A stretch of DNA of 61,053 nt from a virus, in the IMG/VR virus record IMGVR_UViG_3300032278_004243, positions 1-61,053 of that record; one strand, written 5' to 3'. The notes beneath the pieces are model-generated. The model was not told where the DNA came from. It made no database searches and saw only the letters and a list, made by a program, of their open reading frames with translations. A program made the position numbers and the translations under genes. Below, piece after piece: positions 32,152 through 39,767 of the stretch; positions within the stretch are counted from its first letter, which is position 1; each line of letters starts with the position of its first letter.

Positions 32152-33560
32152 CTCACGGCCTGGAAGGGTGCGAAAAACCGCCCGCGCGCGATTCCGGTTG
32201 TCCCGTTGCGGCGCTTGGCGAGGATGAATTCGAGGACGCCGCGGATGCGATCCATGCGATCTTCCCACCGCTCGTGCGCTTCGGCGTCATTCTGCGGCTC
32301 GGTCTGGGCGAGGTAGTATTCCTCGCGCAACAGGAAGAGCACGACATCGGCATCCTGCTCGATCTGGCCGCTATCGCGCAGGTCGGAGAGCTGGGGGCGC
32401 TTGTCTTGCCGCTGTTCGACGCTGCGGCTCAGCTGGGCCAGCGCCATGATGGCGACGTCCTCATCCTTGGCGATGGCCTTCAGCCGCTTTGAAACCTCGG
32501 ATGTCGCCTGATAGGCATCCTTCATCTTCGTGTCGGGATGCAGAAGCTGCAGGTAGTCGACGATCACGAGATTCAGCGGGTGCCCGCGCGCGGCCATGCG
32601 GCGCTTGTGGCGGCGAACCAATGTATGGAGACGGCCCACCGCAAGCGTGCCGGCATCGACAACGGTGAGCGGGATACGGGAGAGCAGTGAACCTGCCTCG
32701 GCAACGCGTTCCCGCTCCCAATTGTTGAGCCGCCGCCGCTGCAGTACCGAGTATGGGATGCGGCAGCTCTCGTGGTCGAACAGGCTGTCGGAGATCATTC
32801 GCCCGATCAGGTCTTCCTTCGACATCTCGAGACTGACGAACAGGGTGCCATGACCTCGCGAGGCGGCGCCGCGGGCGTAGGAGCAGGCGAACGCGGTCTT
32901 GCCCATGCCAGGGCGCCCTGCGACGATGTTGAGGCTCTTGGGTCGGAGCTGGCCGAGCAGCTCGTCGACGTTCGGAATAATGTGGCAGCTGACGCCGGTT
33001 ACGTCGGCATCAAGCTCGGCAAGCCAGGCATCGACGCATTCGGCCGCATCTGCCTCGACAACACTGCTCTCGGCGCGCGCGCTGACTGCAGCGTCGGCCA
33101 GGGTGCTGATTTCCGGAAGCGAGGTGTCGAGGTCAGCGCAGGCCTCGACGGCCTCGATGAGCCCCGAGCGCATGCGGCGCCGATCGGCAAGATCGGTGAT
33201 CTGGCGGGCGAGATCCCGCACGTCGCTAACCATCGCCACGGGATTGCCGGTAAGGCGAGCAAGGTAGCCGGGGCCGCCGAGCTGGTCGAGCTGCGCGTCG
33301 CCGTCGAAGTACCCCTTGATCGCGACGGGCGATGTACCGCGACCGAGTGCGGCTTCACGAACAATGACCTCAAACAGACGGCAGTGCAGCGCGATGGAGA
33401 AATCATCAGGTTTGACCCGATCAGCGATGCGATCGATGAGAAGCGGGTCCATCATCATTGCGCCGAGCAGCGTCGCCTCGGCCTCGACGTTGACGATCGC
33501 GGCCGGCGGAAGCTCGCTAGGCGTCTGCATCCTCGAAATGGTGGCGATCCCCGCGTTCAT
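32148..33560 (-). CDS. dnaB: Replicative DNA helicase, DnaB family
   Basis: This 470-residue protein has the N-terminal DnaB domain (VNVEAEATLLGAMMMDPLLIDRIADRVKPDDFSIALH...) and a RecA-like helicase domain: Walker A GRPGMGKT (residues 215-222), LFVSLEMSKEDLIGRMISD (H1a-like), Walker B LVIVDYLQLL and motifs H3/H4 (ALAQLSRSVEQRQDKRPQLSDLRDSGQIEQDADVV). It unwinds the phage replication fork. Overlaps of 4 bases on both sides couple it to the neighbouring early genes. Confidence 0.92.
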   Translation of the reverse strand: MNAGIATISRMQTPSELPPAAIVNVEAEATLLGAMMMDPLLIDRIADRVKPDDFSIALHCRLFEVIVREAALGRGTSPVAIKGYFDGDAQLDQLGGPGYLARLTGNPVAMVSDVRDLARQITDLADRRRMRSGLIEAVEACADLDTSLPEISTLADAAVSARAESSVVEADAAECVDAWLAELDADVTGVSCHIIPNVDELLGQLRPKSLNIVAGRPGMGKTAFACSYARGAASRGHGTLFVSLEMSKEDLIGRMISDSLFDHESCRIPYSVLQRRRLNNWERERVAEAGSLLSRIPLTVVDAGTLAVGRLHTLVRRHKRRMAARGHPLNLVIVDYLQLLHPDTKMKDAYQATSEVSKRLKAIAKDEDVAIMALAQLSRSVEQRQDKRPQLSDLRDSGQIEQDADVVLFLLREEYYLAQTEPQNDAEAHERWEDRMDRIRGVLEFILAKRRNGTTGIARGRFFAPFQAVR

Positions 33561-33733
33561 GCAATCTTGTCCATGGCGACGTAGAATTCCTCAAAGCTGT
33601 CCTGACGCAGGATCAGCCAGAGGGGGTTGTTCTTTAGCTTCGGGTTCAGGGCTTCGGTCCGCAGCAACGCGGCGTGCACCTCGAACGCGAGGGTCGCCCG
33701 TTCCTCATCAGTCAGCCGCGCTGGCGCGCTCAT
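33557..33733 (-). CDS. Small protein preceding DnaB
   Basis: A 58-residue frame begins at the ATG at 33733 and its stop overlaps the dnaB start (ATGA). The product, MSAPARLTDEERATLAFEV...FEEFYVAMDKIA, is a sensible helical acidic protein without known family. 4-base overlaps with both neighbours make it very likely real. Confidence 0.6.
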   Translation of the reverse strand: MSAPARLTDEERATLAFEVHAALLRTEALNPKLKNNPLWLILRQDSFEEFYVAMDKIA

Positions 33734-33957
33734 TCCGCGATCCTCTTCAGGTCGAGCGGTGTTTCCGTGGCGCGAGTGAGGCGACCATTACGCAGCCAGT
33801 GCACAAGCCGCTTGCGATCTGGTCCCATGACGTAGCCGCGCAGCAACCCCTTGTGGCGATGGACGTCAAAGGTGCGCTCGCCATCGCGCGTAACCACGGC
33901 GCGGATCCGCTCCTCGTCCGGGCAGCACAGCGCCGGGCCATCATCCTCGTCGATCAT
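33730..33957 (-). CDS. Small hypothetical protein
   Basis: This 75-residue protein (MIDEDDGPALCCPDEERIRAVVTRDGERTFDVHRHKGLLRGYVMG) starts at the ATG overlapping the stop of the RuvC-like gene (ATGA). The CCPDEE and later HRHKG could be a metal site. It is co-translated with replication genes. Function unknown. Confidence 0.6.
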   Translation of the reverse strand: MIDEDDGPALCCPDEERIRAVVTRDGERTFDVHRHKGLLRGYVMGPDRKRLVHWLRNGRLTRATETPLDLKRIAE

Positions 33958-34553
33958 CGGCGCGCGCCTCCGACAAGCATCGGCTGCAGCACTTCTTCGG
34001 CGCGCCACGGCGGGATGACACCGCGCATCGAGACGCAGTAGTCGAGGATCCCGATCGCATCGGCTTCGTCGGTGTTGCGCGGATGAAGCCCGAGCTGGCG
34101 GCAGCGCTCCATGGTCAGTGATTTGAGGCTGTCCGTGGCGCTCTTGCCTGCCGCCTTGGCCTTGCGCTTCGCCTCGTTGGAATTGATTCGCCCGATGAAA
34201 GCGGGGCGCCAGGAATCGATGTTGATGCCCTGCACGATCCGTAGGCCCAACGCGTGGCCGAAGCTTTCGGCGTGCGCGGCAAGGCCGGACAGCACCCGCA
34301 GCGTGTCTATGTTGGTATGGCCTTTGAGTTTGTGCGGGTTAAGCGGCTCCTCGAAGTAGAGGGCCTCGAACCGCGACACCGCGCGCAGGTCGAGCAGGTT
34401 GGCGTGAAGCTTGGCGAAGGTCTGGCCGCGCCCTGTGTATTCGGAGCCAAGCTCCCACGAGCCATAGCGCGGCGCGCTGTCGTCGCCCATCCAGACGGCC
34501 CAGCCGGTCGAGCGCTTGGAAAGGTCCAACGCGATCATGGGAATGGCGCTCAA
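33954..34553 (-). CDS. RuvC-like Holliday junction resolvase
   Basis: This 199-residue protein shows an RNase H fold of the RuvC type: MIALDLSKRSTGWAVW with the first catalytic Asp, LYFEEP with Glu, and TDEADAIGILDYC with the closing Asp residues. Phage RuvC-like enzymes resolve branched DNA during replication and packaging. It is part of the early operon and overlaps the next gene by 4 bases. Confidence 0.8.
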   Translation of the reverse strand: MSAIPMIALDLSKRSTGWAVWMGDDSAPRYGSWELGSEYTGRGQTFAKLHANLLDLRAVSRFEALYFEEPLNPHKLKGHTNIDTLRVLSGLAAHAESFGHALGLRIVQGINIDSWRPAFIGRINSNEAKRKAKAAGKSATDSLKSLTMERCRQLGLHPRNTDEADAIGILDYCVSMRGVIPPWRAEEVLQPMLVGGARR

Positions 34554-34607
34554 GGTATTCTCTCCGCACGTCAGAGGCGGTGCCGGAACACCGCCTCCGG
34601 GGTATCG

Positions 34608-35249
34608 TCAGTTCAGCCGCAGTTCGGTCGGCGCGGCATCGCCGGCGAGCGCGAGGTCATCATCGCCGCCGGTATGGGGCTGCAGCGTCGCCATCCGCGG
34701 CTTATCGGCCTTGCCGCCGCTGGGAACGACATCGCCGCCAGCTTGACCCGATGCGATCGTCACCAAGTTGGTCGGCTGCTTGAAGCCCATCTCGCTGAGA
34801 CCGTGATGCAGCGCGGTCAGGAAATGGTCGCGCTTGGCGTCCTCGCAGTCCTCGAGGAAAAACAGGAGATCGATGATCTTGCGCGGGAAGTTGCAGTCGT
34901 CCTTGATCCGCTTGTACGGGTCGGAGAGGTCGCCGCTCTTCTCGGCAATGAACGCTTTGCGGGGCAGGACCTCGTTGCGGTAGATCCTGATCGCCTCGCG
35001 GGCATTCGGCGCGTTGTAGACGCCCCCTTCGGCGGGAGCGCCGGTACCGGTATCCTTCTTGTCTTTGGCCACAGCGGCCTCCTTGTCTTCGGTGGTGGAA
35101 CGGATTGGCAGGAGTTCGAACGCCTCTGCCGGCGGCGGATTGACCTCGTCTTCGTCGGCCCACATCTGCGCCTCGCGTAGCGACATGCCTGCGATCGCTG
35201 CGGCATCGGCAAGCGGCTTGAGTTCGATGTGGAGCGCGCGGCGAAACAT
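34608..35249 (-). CDS. GapR-like (DUF2312-like) DNA-associated protein, tentative
   Basis: This is a 213-residue protein. A second start, GTG at 35072, has a perfect AAGGAGG with a 5-base gap and would give 154 residues (VAKDKKDTGTG...). Because the preceding 59 codons also read as protein (MFRRALHIELKPLADAAAIAGMSLREAQM), both starts may be used. The core KAFIAEKSGDLSDPYKRIKDDC, then LLFFLEDCEDAKRDHFLTALHHGLSEMGF, resembles the helical pattern of GapR/DUF2312. These bind overtwisted AT-rich DNA in alphaproteobacteria. Similarity is weak and judged by eye. The C-terminal 50 residues are disordered. Confidence 0.45.
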   Translation of the reverse strand: MFRRALHIELKPLADAAAIAGMSLREAQMWADEDEVNPPPAEAFELLPIRSTTEDKEAAVAKDKKDTGTGAPAEGGVYNAPNAREAIRIYRNEVLPRKAFIAEKSGDLSDPYKRIKDDCNFPRKIIDLLFFLEDCEDAKRDHFLTALHHGLSEMGFKQPTNLVTIASGQAGGDVVPSGGKADKPRMATLQPHTGGDDDLALAGDAAPTELRLN

Positions 35250-35272
35250 CCGCAGCTACTGACTGCCGCCGC

Positions 35273-35431
35273 TCACCGGCGCGGCTCCAACTCCGGCGAA
35301 GGCGGCAGCCCCATCTGCTCGCGCATCAGGCGCGCCCGGGCCTTGTACCGCTCGCGCTGGTCAAGACAGGCAAGCTCGGCGAGCGCGCGGCCCGCATCGG
35401 TCGGGGTGGGACGGCGGCGAAACAGGTTCAT
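35273..35431 (-). CDS. Small helical protein
   Basis: I start at the ATG overlapping the stop of the HNH-like gene (ATGA), giving 52 residues: [36 protein letters not shown]. It is basic, helical and of unknown role; the longer frame upstream overlaps the HNH gene. Confidence 0.55.
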   Translation of the reverse strand: MNLFRRRPTPTDAGRALAELACLDQRERYKARARLMREQMGLPPSPELEPRR

Positions 35432-36009
35432 GTCGATGCCTCCGGGTAGTCGCCAGGGCGCTCCAGCTCCCGGCGGCAGGGTTTCGAACGGTTGTTGGCT
35501 TGCTCTTTGCGAGTGGCCCAACGGCAGTTGCCGGGCTCGTAATTGCCGTCATTGTCGATGCGCTCGATGGTCAGGCCGGGAGGGCGCTCGCCCATGTCGG
35601 CCACAAAGTTCTCAAAGCTGGCCCAGCGCTCGCAAACCTTGATGCCGCGCGCTCCGTACCATGGCCATTGGGTGCTCCCTTGATCGGAGCAGCGTCGATG
35701 CATGTTCTGGAAGGTCGAGAATGTCGGTGTAATTATCCGACCAACGGTCTGGCCGTGCGTCCGCGAGCGCTCGACAGTCTTCTCGACACGAAGACAGCCG
35801 CAAGATCGCGTGTCGCCGTTGCGCAGTTCTTTTCGAGCGACAGCGACCTCTCGACCGCATTCGCAACGGCATAGCCACATCGTGCCGCGCGCCGTCTTCG
35901 CAGCGGTCCTGAGCACGGTCAGTCGGCCAAGCTTCTGGCCAGCCAGATTGACGTAGGGCTTCCGTTTAGACGGCTGCATGACGGCGGAGGACCGGTTCTG
36001 CCCGCTCAT
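35428..36009 (-). CDS. HNH-like endonuclease with zinc ribbon
   Basis: This 193-residue protein has an N-terminal treble-clef-like part ([41 protein letters not shown]) and a C-terminal His-Me/HNH-like part ([49 protein letters not shown]). This architecture is common in phage homing-type endonucleases. It lies in the early operon between small genes and could be a mobile insertion kept in frame with the operon through 4-base overlaps. Confidence 0.75.
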   Translation of the reverse strand: MSGQNRSSAVMQPSKRKPYVNLAGQKLGRLTVLRTAAKTARGTMWLCRCECGREVAVARKELRNGDTRSCGCLRVEKTVERSRTHGQTVGRIITPTFSTFQNMHRRCSDQGSTQWPWYGARGIKVCERWASFENFVADMGERPPGLTIERIDNDGNYEPGNCRWATRKEQANNRSKPCRRELERPGDYPEAST

Positions 36010-36293
36010 TCGACCAAGCCCTCCCGGACCTGTCCCGCGAGATCGTCGTAAGCGGTGGCAGAGAGATCGAAGAGCGACATGACCTGTTCGCGGTCGATGC
36101 CCTTTGCGATGGCCTTGCGCGCGGCGGCGTGACGCTTCGTCTGCGCCGTGAACTTGCCGTTACGCTGCGCCAGAAAGGCGAGAATGCGGTCGCGCAGGGC
36201 GTTGCTGCCGTTTTGCATGGCAGTCCGGTGGGCGACATCGCCAGTCAGTGGACCGCCGGCGCCGTCCCAGTGGTTGGGGTGCTGACCAATCAT
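36006..36293 (-). CDS. Small hypothetical protein with helix-turn-helix-like segment
   Basis: This 95-residue protein contains [48 protein letters not shown]. The helical segments and their order might form a DNA-binding unit, but no family is recognised. It overlaps the DnaA-like and HNH-like genes by 4 bases each. Confidence 0.55.
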   Translation of the reverse strand: MIGQHPNHWDGAGGPLTGDVAHRTAMQNGSNALRDRILAFLAQRNGKFTAQTKRHAAARKAIAKGIDREQVMSLFDLSATAYDDLAGQVREGLVE

Positions 36294-36946
36294 GCCAATG
36301 CCTCGAGCGCTTCGGCAACGCGCGGATTGCGCTTGATGTAGATCGGCAGGTTCCTGATCAGGTGCTTGATCGAACTGTGGTCGCGGCCGAGCCGGACGCC
36401 AATCTGGTTCAGGCTATGCCCGCGCCTGCGCAGCGCCACGGCGATGACGCATCGCGCCTCGACCGCGTCGGCCTCGCGCGATCCGCCAAGCACGTCGGCG
36501 GCCTCCACGCGCAGCATCGGGCCGATCATTGCCAGCATCTGGCGGACAGCATCGGTCGGCGTCGCGGTCCGTGGACCTACCCGGTGCGCCCTGCAGCGAC
36601 TGGTCGTGTTCTTGCTCGTGAGCGGCACATCGCAAATTGCGCACCGCTTGAGATGGGCTTTGCGCGCGGCGTTGTAGCAGGTGAGGCAAAAGCCGGACTT
36701 GTTCTTGCGGCGGTCGTTCAGCCCACTACCGCAGCCACGGCAGTTGCGTTTGTCCGGAGACGGCTCCAGCGATCCGCGCCGCACATTGTCGTTGATGTGC
36801 GGCACACCGATCGGCGGCAGCCCGCGCGCGATCAGGATGCTGTCACGCAGCTTCGCTGATGCGCGCACCGCCTTGGTGTAGTCGCGGAAATCGGCATGGC
36901 GCAGCGCGGCGTTGTCTGCCGCAGCGTAAGCGGGGCGGGGCATCAT
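36290..36946 (-). CDS. DnaA domain IV-like DNA-binding protein with zinc ribbons
   Basis: This 218-residue protein has two Cys-rich clusters (C69xxC72, C87xxC90; C102xxC105, C118) and a C-terminal domain VEAADVLGGSREADAVEARCVIAVALRRRGHSLNQIGVRLGRDHSSIKHLI (about 146-198). The SR...V.AR..A..L...G.SL..IG...GRDHSS pattern matches the DnaA domain IV that binds DnaA boxes. The ATPase domain of DnaA is absent. It may act in phage replication initiation or act on host DnaA boxes. Confidence 0.65.
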   Translation of the reverse strand: MMPRPAYAAADNAALRHADFRDYTKAVRASAKLRDSILIARGLPPIGVPHINDNVRRGSLEPSPDKRNCRGCGSGLNDRRKNKSGFCLTCYNAARKAHLKRCAICDVPLTSKNTTSRCRAHRVGPRTATPTDAVRQMLAMIGPMLRVEAADVLGGSREADAVEARCVIAVALRRRGHSLNQIGVRLGRDHSSIKHLIRNLPIYIKRNPRVAEALEALA

Positions 36947-37284
36947 GCCGCCACCTGCCAGACGTAGCCGACGCCGCGCTGGGTGACGATCGGGCAGGGG
37001 GCATTGATTTCGGCACAGGCATCGCGGGCGCGGTGGATCTGCACCGCCAGCGTGTTCAGGTCCTCGCTTGCACTGACGCGGGCGAGCAAGGCATCACCAC
37101 GCACCGCGCGGTTCGACACGGCCAGTGAATGCATGATGCGCGCCGGGGTGGCGGCCATGCGCAGCGGCCAGCCCTTATAGGTCACCGTGGCCGCGCGCGG
37201 ATCGAGCCTGAAGCCGTCGCGCTCGACAACCTCGTCCTCGCGGAAGTTGTACCCGCAGCAGGGACAGAAGGCGGGCGCGCTCAC
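36943..37284 (-). CDS. Winged-helix (OmpR-type) DNA-binding protein
   Basis: The GTG start overlaps the previous gene stop (GTGA) and gives 113 residues. It opens with a CPCCG zinc-knuckle, followed by a Trans_reg_C-like domain ending ITQRGVGYVWQV-type strands (here PCPIVTQRGVGYVWQ), the classical C-terminal hairpin of OmpR-type winged helices. No receiver domain is present, so it is probably a stand-alone phage regulator. Confidence 0.65.
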   Translation of the reverse strand: MSAPAFCPCCGYNFREDEVVERDGFRLDPRAATVTYKGWPLRMAATPARIMHSLAVSNRAVRGDALLARVSASEDLNTLAVQIHRARDACAEINAPCPIVTQRGVGYVWQVAA

Positions 37285-37739
37285 GATACCGCCCTCAGCC
37301 GCATCTGTTCGGTACCGGTGACAAAGGCGTCGGCGGCAGCGATCAGCTCCTTGACCACCGGCAGCGCATCGAGCTTGCCCTTGGGCCCCTTGGCGCGCGA
37401 GACGGCAGCCATCGCATCGGCGAGCAGCGGCAGCAGCTCCGGCGCATCGTCGGCGCCGCGCTCCCACATGGCGGTGTAGGGCCTCATGGCCTCCGGGCCG
37501 AACACCGCGCCCAGCCGGGCCATCGCCTCGTTGTCGAGCGTGCCCTGCTTGTTCCGCGCGCGCTGGATGGTGTTGGGGTGGACACCGATCGCGCCGGCGA
37601 GCTCGATGTCGGTCAGGTCGTGATCGCGCTGAATATCGCGGATCACGTTCGAAAGCGCGGTCCTCACACCATCGGTGGTGGGAAAGCTCCGAAATGGCAG
37701 CGATACTTGCGTAGGCCGGTCAGGCATCTGTTTCACCAT
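37281..37739 (-). CDS. Phage helix-turn-helix regulator (Cro/CII-like)
   Basis: This 152-residue protein has a central XRE-like helix-turn-helix (HDLTDIELAGAIGVHPNTIQRARNKQGTLDNEAMARLGAVFG, about 40-80). The C-terminal half is helical. Located early in the leftward operon after Cro, it could be a CII-type or replication-control protein. ATG at 37739 or 37727 could start it; neither has a good Shine-Dalgarno sequence, and it overlaps the previous gene by 20 bases. Confidence 0.65.
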   Translation of the reverse strand: MVKQMPDRPTQVSLPFRSFPTTDGVRTALSNVIRDIQRDHDLTDIELAGAIGVHPNTIQRARNKQGTLDNEAMARLGAVFGPEAMRPYTAMWERGADDAPELLPLLADAMAAVSRAKGPKGKLDALPVVKELIAAADAFVTGTEQMRLRAVS

Positions 37740-37923
37740 GGAAAAAGGAAAGAAACCGGGACAGCACAGCGCGCCAACGGGACTGGCGGGGGGTCGTGCT
37801 GTCCCGGCAAGGTGCCGCGCCGGTCGTTTGGGTGTCAGGGGCGCGGAATTCGGACACAGTGATGCTGTGGGGATAGGTCAGCGCATCGGCCCAGGAACCG
37901 GCGAGGCTGACGTCGTCGATCAT
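37720..37923 (-). CDS. Small hypothetical protein
   Basis: This 67-residue protein (MIDDVSLAGSWADALTYPHSITVSEFRA) starts in a 4-base overlap with the small membrane protein upstream and overlaps the next gene by 20 bases. Function is not recognised. Translational coupling is the main support. Confidence 0.45.
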   Translation of the reverse strand: MIDDVSLAGSWADALTYPHSITVSEFRAPDTQTTGAAPCRDSTTPRQSRWRAVLSRFLSFFHGETDA

Positions 37924-38030
37924 TGGCGTGGCTCTCGATCATTGAAGCCGCAGAACGGGCCCATCAGCAAACCAGTCAGGAACGCGCCAGCGCAGGCAAC
38001 GAACAGCCAAGCAAAGAGATGCCACGCCAT
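37920..38030 (-). CDS. Very small membrane protein
   Basis: A 36-residue frame, MAWHLFAWLFVACAGAFLTG..., begins at 38030 with GGAGGG 10 bases before the ATG and stops in an ATGA overlap with the following gene. It is a single hydrophobic helix (about residues 4-25). It may be an early-operon membrane peptide such as a superinfection or host-modulating factor; this is inference. Confidence 0.5.
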   Translation of the reverse strand: MAWHLFAWLFVACAGAFLTGLLMGPFCGFNDREPRQ

Positions 38031-38114
38031 CGGTCAGTGCCCTCCGGCGGCGCAGATTGACTCCGCGCCGCCCTCGGTCATCCTGTGGCTCTCGACACCA
38101 ACAGGAGATTCGAA

Positions 38115-38297
38115 ATGGCCGATGACGTGCGTGTTACAAACTGGCCTGCAGGCGGTTCCCACCAGTCTGTTGCTCTCGAACTGTGGAAGACTTTGCGAAG
38201 CGACCATTTTGACCCGAAACGCACTGTTGATAGTGACATCGCGTTGTTCGGCAGGTGCCTTCGCGCAGTTTTCGGAAAGTCGGACCTTACTAGCTGA
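38115..38297 (+). CDS. Small protein on the opposite strand of the early operon
   Basis: This 60-residue protein (MADDVRVTNWPAGGSHQSVALELWKTLRSDHF) has an AGGAG 8 bases before its ATG. It is transcribed against the early operon and ends overlapping the convergent gene by 8 bases. Not recognised. It may be expressed in the lysogen or act as an antisense regulator of the early transcript. Confidence 0.5.
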   Translation: MADDVRVTNWPAGGSHQSVALELWKTLRSDHFDPKRTVDSDIALFGRCLRAVFGKSDLTS

Positions 38298-38466
38298 TAA
38301 CTTCCCGGACGGCGTCGAGCTTGCGCTTAGCGTCGTCCACGTCCGTGCCGGTGACGAAGGCGTAGAATGCCGCCGCGCGCTGTACGACGACTTCGGCAGG
38401 TATGCCGGGATTGTTAGCAAGGGCGAGGCATTCGAGCGCAACGCGCTGCTCTTCGGGATCACGCAT
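38290..38466 (-). CDS. Small early protein
   Basis: This 58-residue frame (MRDPEEQRVALECLALANN..., ending DAVREVIS) begins at 38466 and is preceded by AAAGGA with a 9-base gap. It is helical and contains AEVVVQRAAAFYAFVTG. Phage early operons contain many such proteins; no family is recognised. Confidence 0.55.
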   Translation of the reverse strand: MRDPEEQRVALECLALANNPGIPAEVVVQRAAAFYAFVTGTDVDDAKRKLDAVREVIS

Positions 38467-38498
38467 ATGTCAGTCCTTTCAATGAGGGGGTGCGCCAT

Positions 38499-38726
38499 CT
38501 ACGCCGCCTCCCCTTGTGTGGGGGCGTCGGGGGTGGGAGCTTGCGCAAGCAGGGCCTGCGCGGCCAGCGCTGTCCGCTTGTCGACCGGCTTGTCGCCACT
38601 CTCGAAGCGAGAGATCGTCGATTGGTGGAGCCCAAGGCGCTCGGCCATCTCGATCTGCGTCAGACCAAGCTGACGGCGAATGTCGCGGATGTTGTCCATG
38701 GCCGCTTTGGATATGCCCTCAGGCAT
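38499..38726 (-). CDS. Cro-like XRE regulator
   Basis: This 75-residue protein from the ATG at 38726 (alternatives: GTG 38750, ATG 38699) is an XRE-type helix-turn-helix protein: MDNIRDIRRQLGLTQIEMAERLGLHQSTISRFESG. It is the first gene of the leftward operon and divergent from the S24 repressor, the usual Cro position. None of the starts has a good Shine-Dalgarno sequence, and an operator overlaps the start at 38726, so either a leaderless message is used or translation starts at 38699. Confidence 0.75.
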   Translation of the reverse strand: MPEGISKAAMDNIRDIRRQLGLTQIEMAERLGLHQSTISRFESGDKPVDKRTALAAQALLAQAPTPDAPTQGEAA

Positions 38727-38728
38727 AA
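38711..38728. promoter_or_regulatory. Operator ATATGC-N6-GCATAA (cro/repressor side)
   Basis: An 18-base dyad: ATATGC (38711-38716), six bases, GCATAA (38723-38728). It matches the tandem operators at 40174-40191 and 40204-40221 with one arm mismatch. Further TATGC half sites are at 38730-38734, 38744-38748 and 38782-38786. It overlaps the start of the Cro-like gene, so a bound repressor or Cro would block the leftward early operon. Confidence 0.6.
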
Positions 38729-38793
38729 CTATGCAAGGGGGAATATGCACCCCGGAATTAGAATTGCCCTCCTCGATCCGTTATGCATCGCGC
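38729..38793. promoter_or_regulatory. Divergent control region between cro-like and repressor genes
   Basis: This stretch must hold the start regions of both divergent genes. For the repressor, TTAGAA (38758-38763) and TATGCA (38782-38787) with an 18-base gap is the best promoter I can see. It would place +1 at or near the ATG at 38794, consistent with a leaderless repressor message, since no Shine-Dalgarno sequence precedes it. Half sites TATGC suggest additional operators. Confidence 0.4.
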
Positions 38794-39486
38794 ATGACGG
38801 AAACGATCCTTGCGCAGAACATATCGGCGCTCCGCAGGCATCTGGGGAAAAACCAGACCGAGTTTGCTGAGCTGATCGGCACTCAGCAGGCCAATGTTTC
38901 GAAGTGGGAGTCGAAAGGGGTCGAGCCGACATCCGACTATTTGAGCGCGATGGCGGATTACGCAGGCGTGTCTATCCGTGAGTTCAAATCCGAGTTGTGG
39001 AAGCCGGGAGCCATCAATCGGCCGATAAAGTCTAACGTCTCGACCATCAGGGATTGGGCAGAAGAGCAGGGCTGGGCCCTTGTCGAAGAGGTTGACCTTG
39101 CCCTTGGCATGGGGGCTACGTTTCTAGATCCCAGCTATATTCCGGAAACGAAGGGCCTTGTGCCGTTTAAAGCTTCATGGCTCAGGGACATTTTTCGCGG
39201 ACCAGTCTCACATCTTAAGGTCGTGAGAGGCAGCGGCGACAGCATGGAGCCGACAATCCGCGACGGTGACTTCGTCCTGCTTGATACGTCGAAGCGGCGC
39301 CTCGACGAGCAAGATGTCATCTGGGCAGTAAGCTACGGCGATCTCGGTATGATCAGGAGGCTTCGGCAGCTACCCGGCGGAGGCGTTTCGCTGATGCCCG
39401 ATAACCCGAATGTTCGGCCTATCGACGCCTATGACGGCGAAATGCATATCCTTGGCCGCGTGATCTGGATCGGGAGGCGCATGTGA
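38794..39486 (+). CDS. S24-family phage repressor (CI-like)
   Basis: This 230-residue protein has an N-terminal XRE helix-turn-helix (ISALRRHLGKNQTEFAELIGTQQANVSKWESKG, about 10-42) and a C-terminal LexA/CI-type domain. SGDSMEPTIRDGD gives the catalytic Ser140. The partner Lys, expected about 38 residues later in a V-K-R-L motif, reads M-I-R-R-L, so Arg178 stands at its place and self-cleavage may be impaired. It maintains lysogeny by binding the shared operators. Start at ATG 38794 is where the helix-turn-helix family usually begins. Confidence 0.85.
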   Translation: MTETILAQNISALRRHLGKNQTEFAELIGTQQANVSKWESKGVEPTSDYLSAMADYAGVSIREFKSELWKPGAINRPIKSNVSTIRDWAEEQGWALVEEVDLALGMGATFLDPSYIPETKGLVPFKASWLRDIFRGPVSHLKVVRGSGDSMEPTIRDGDFVLLDTSKRRLDEQDVIWAVSYGDLGMIRRLRQLPGGGVSLMPDNPNVRPIDAYDGEMHILGRVIWIGRRM

Positions 39487-39767
39487 GACTGATCCTTGAG
39501 GCTTACCGCTGGGTCACGCTGTTCGCATTCTGGGTGTCTTTTTTGTTCTTGCTAGCTCCGGTGGCCGCATTCTTCATGCCTGGCTATCATGTCGAGTACG
39601 GCCCATGGGCGCTGGTCGGCTTTGCTGGCGTGGCTTTCACCTTCGCCACGTCCGGCCTGAACGTGATCGGCATCGCGATCTACGACCAGCTCCGCGCGCT
39701 GACGACCGAGGCCGAATATGCGCGCACCGAGATCGCCTACCTGCGCGAGGAGCTGCGGGGGCGCTAG
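39483..39767 (+). CDS. Membrane protein downstream of the repressor
   Basis: A GTG start overlaps the repressor stop (GTGA), so it is co-expressed with the repressor in the lysogen. The 94-residue protein has two transmembrane segments (about residues 11-32 and 42-66) and a cytoplasmic amphipathic C-terminus. Position next to the repressor makes superinfection exclusion plausible, which is inference only. Confidence 0.6.
   Translation: MRLILEAYRWVTLFAFWVSFLFLLAPVAAFFMPGYHVEYGPWALVGFAGVAFTFATSGLNVIGIAIYDQLRALTTEAEYARTEIAYLREELRGR

Noticed and set aside
38034-38498. 154-codon Ser/Pro-rich minus-strand frame in the early region
   Set aside because: Composition is non-coding in character and it conflicts with two small genes that have Shine-Dalgarno sequences (38115-38297 and 38290-38466).
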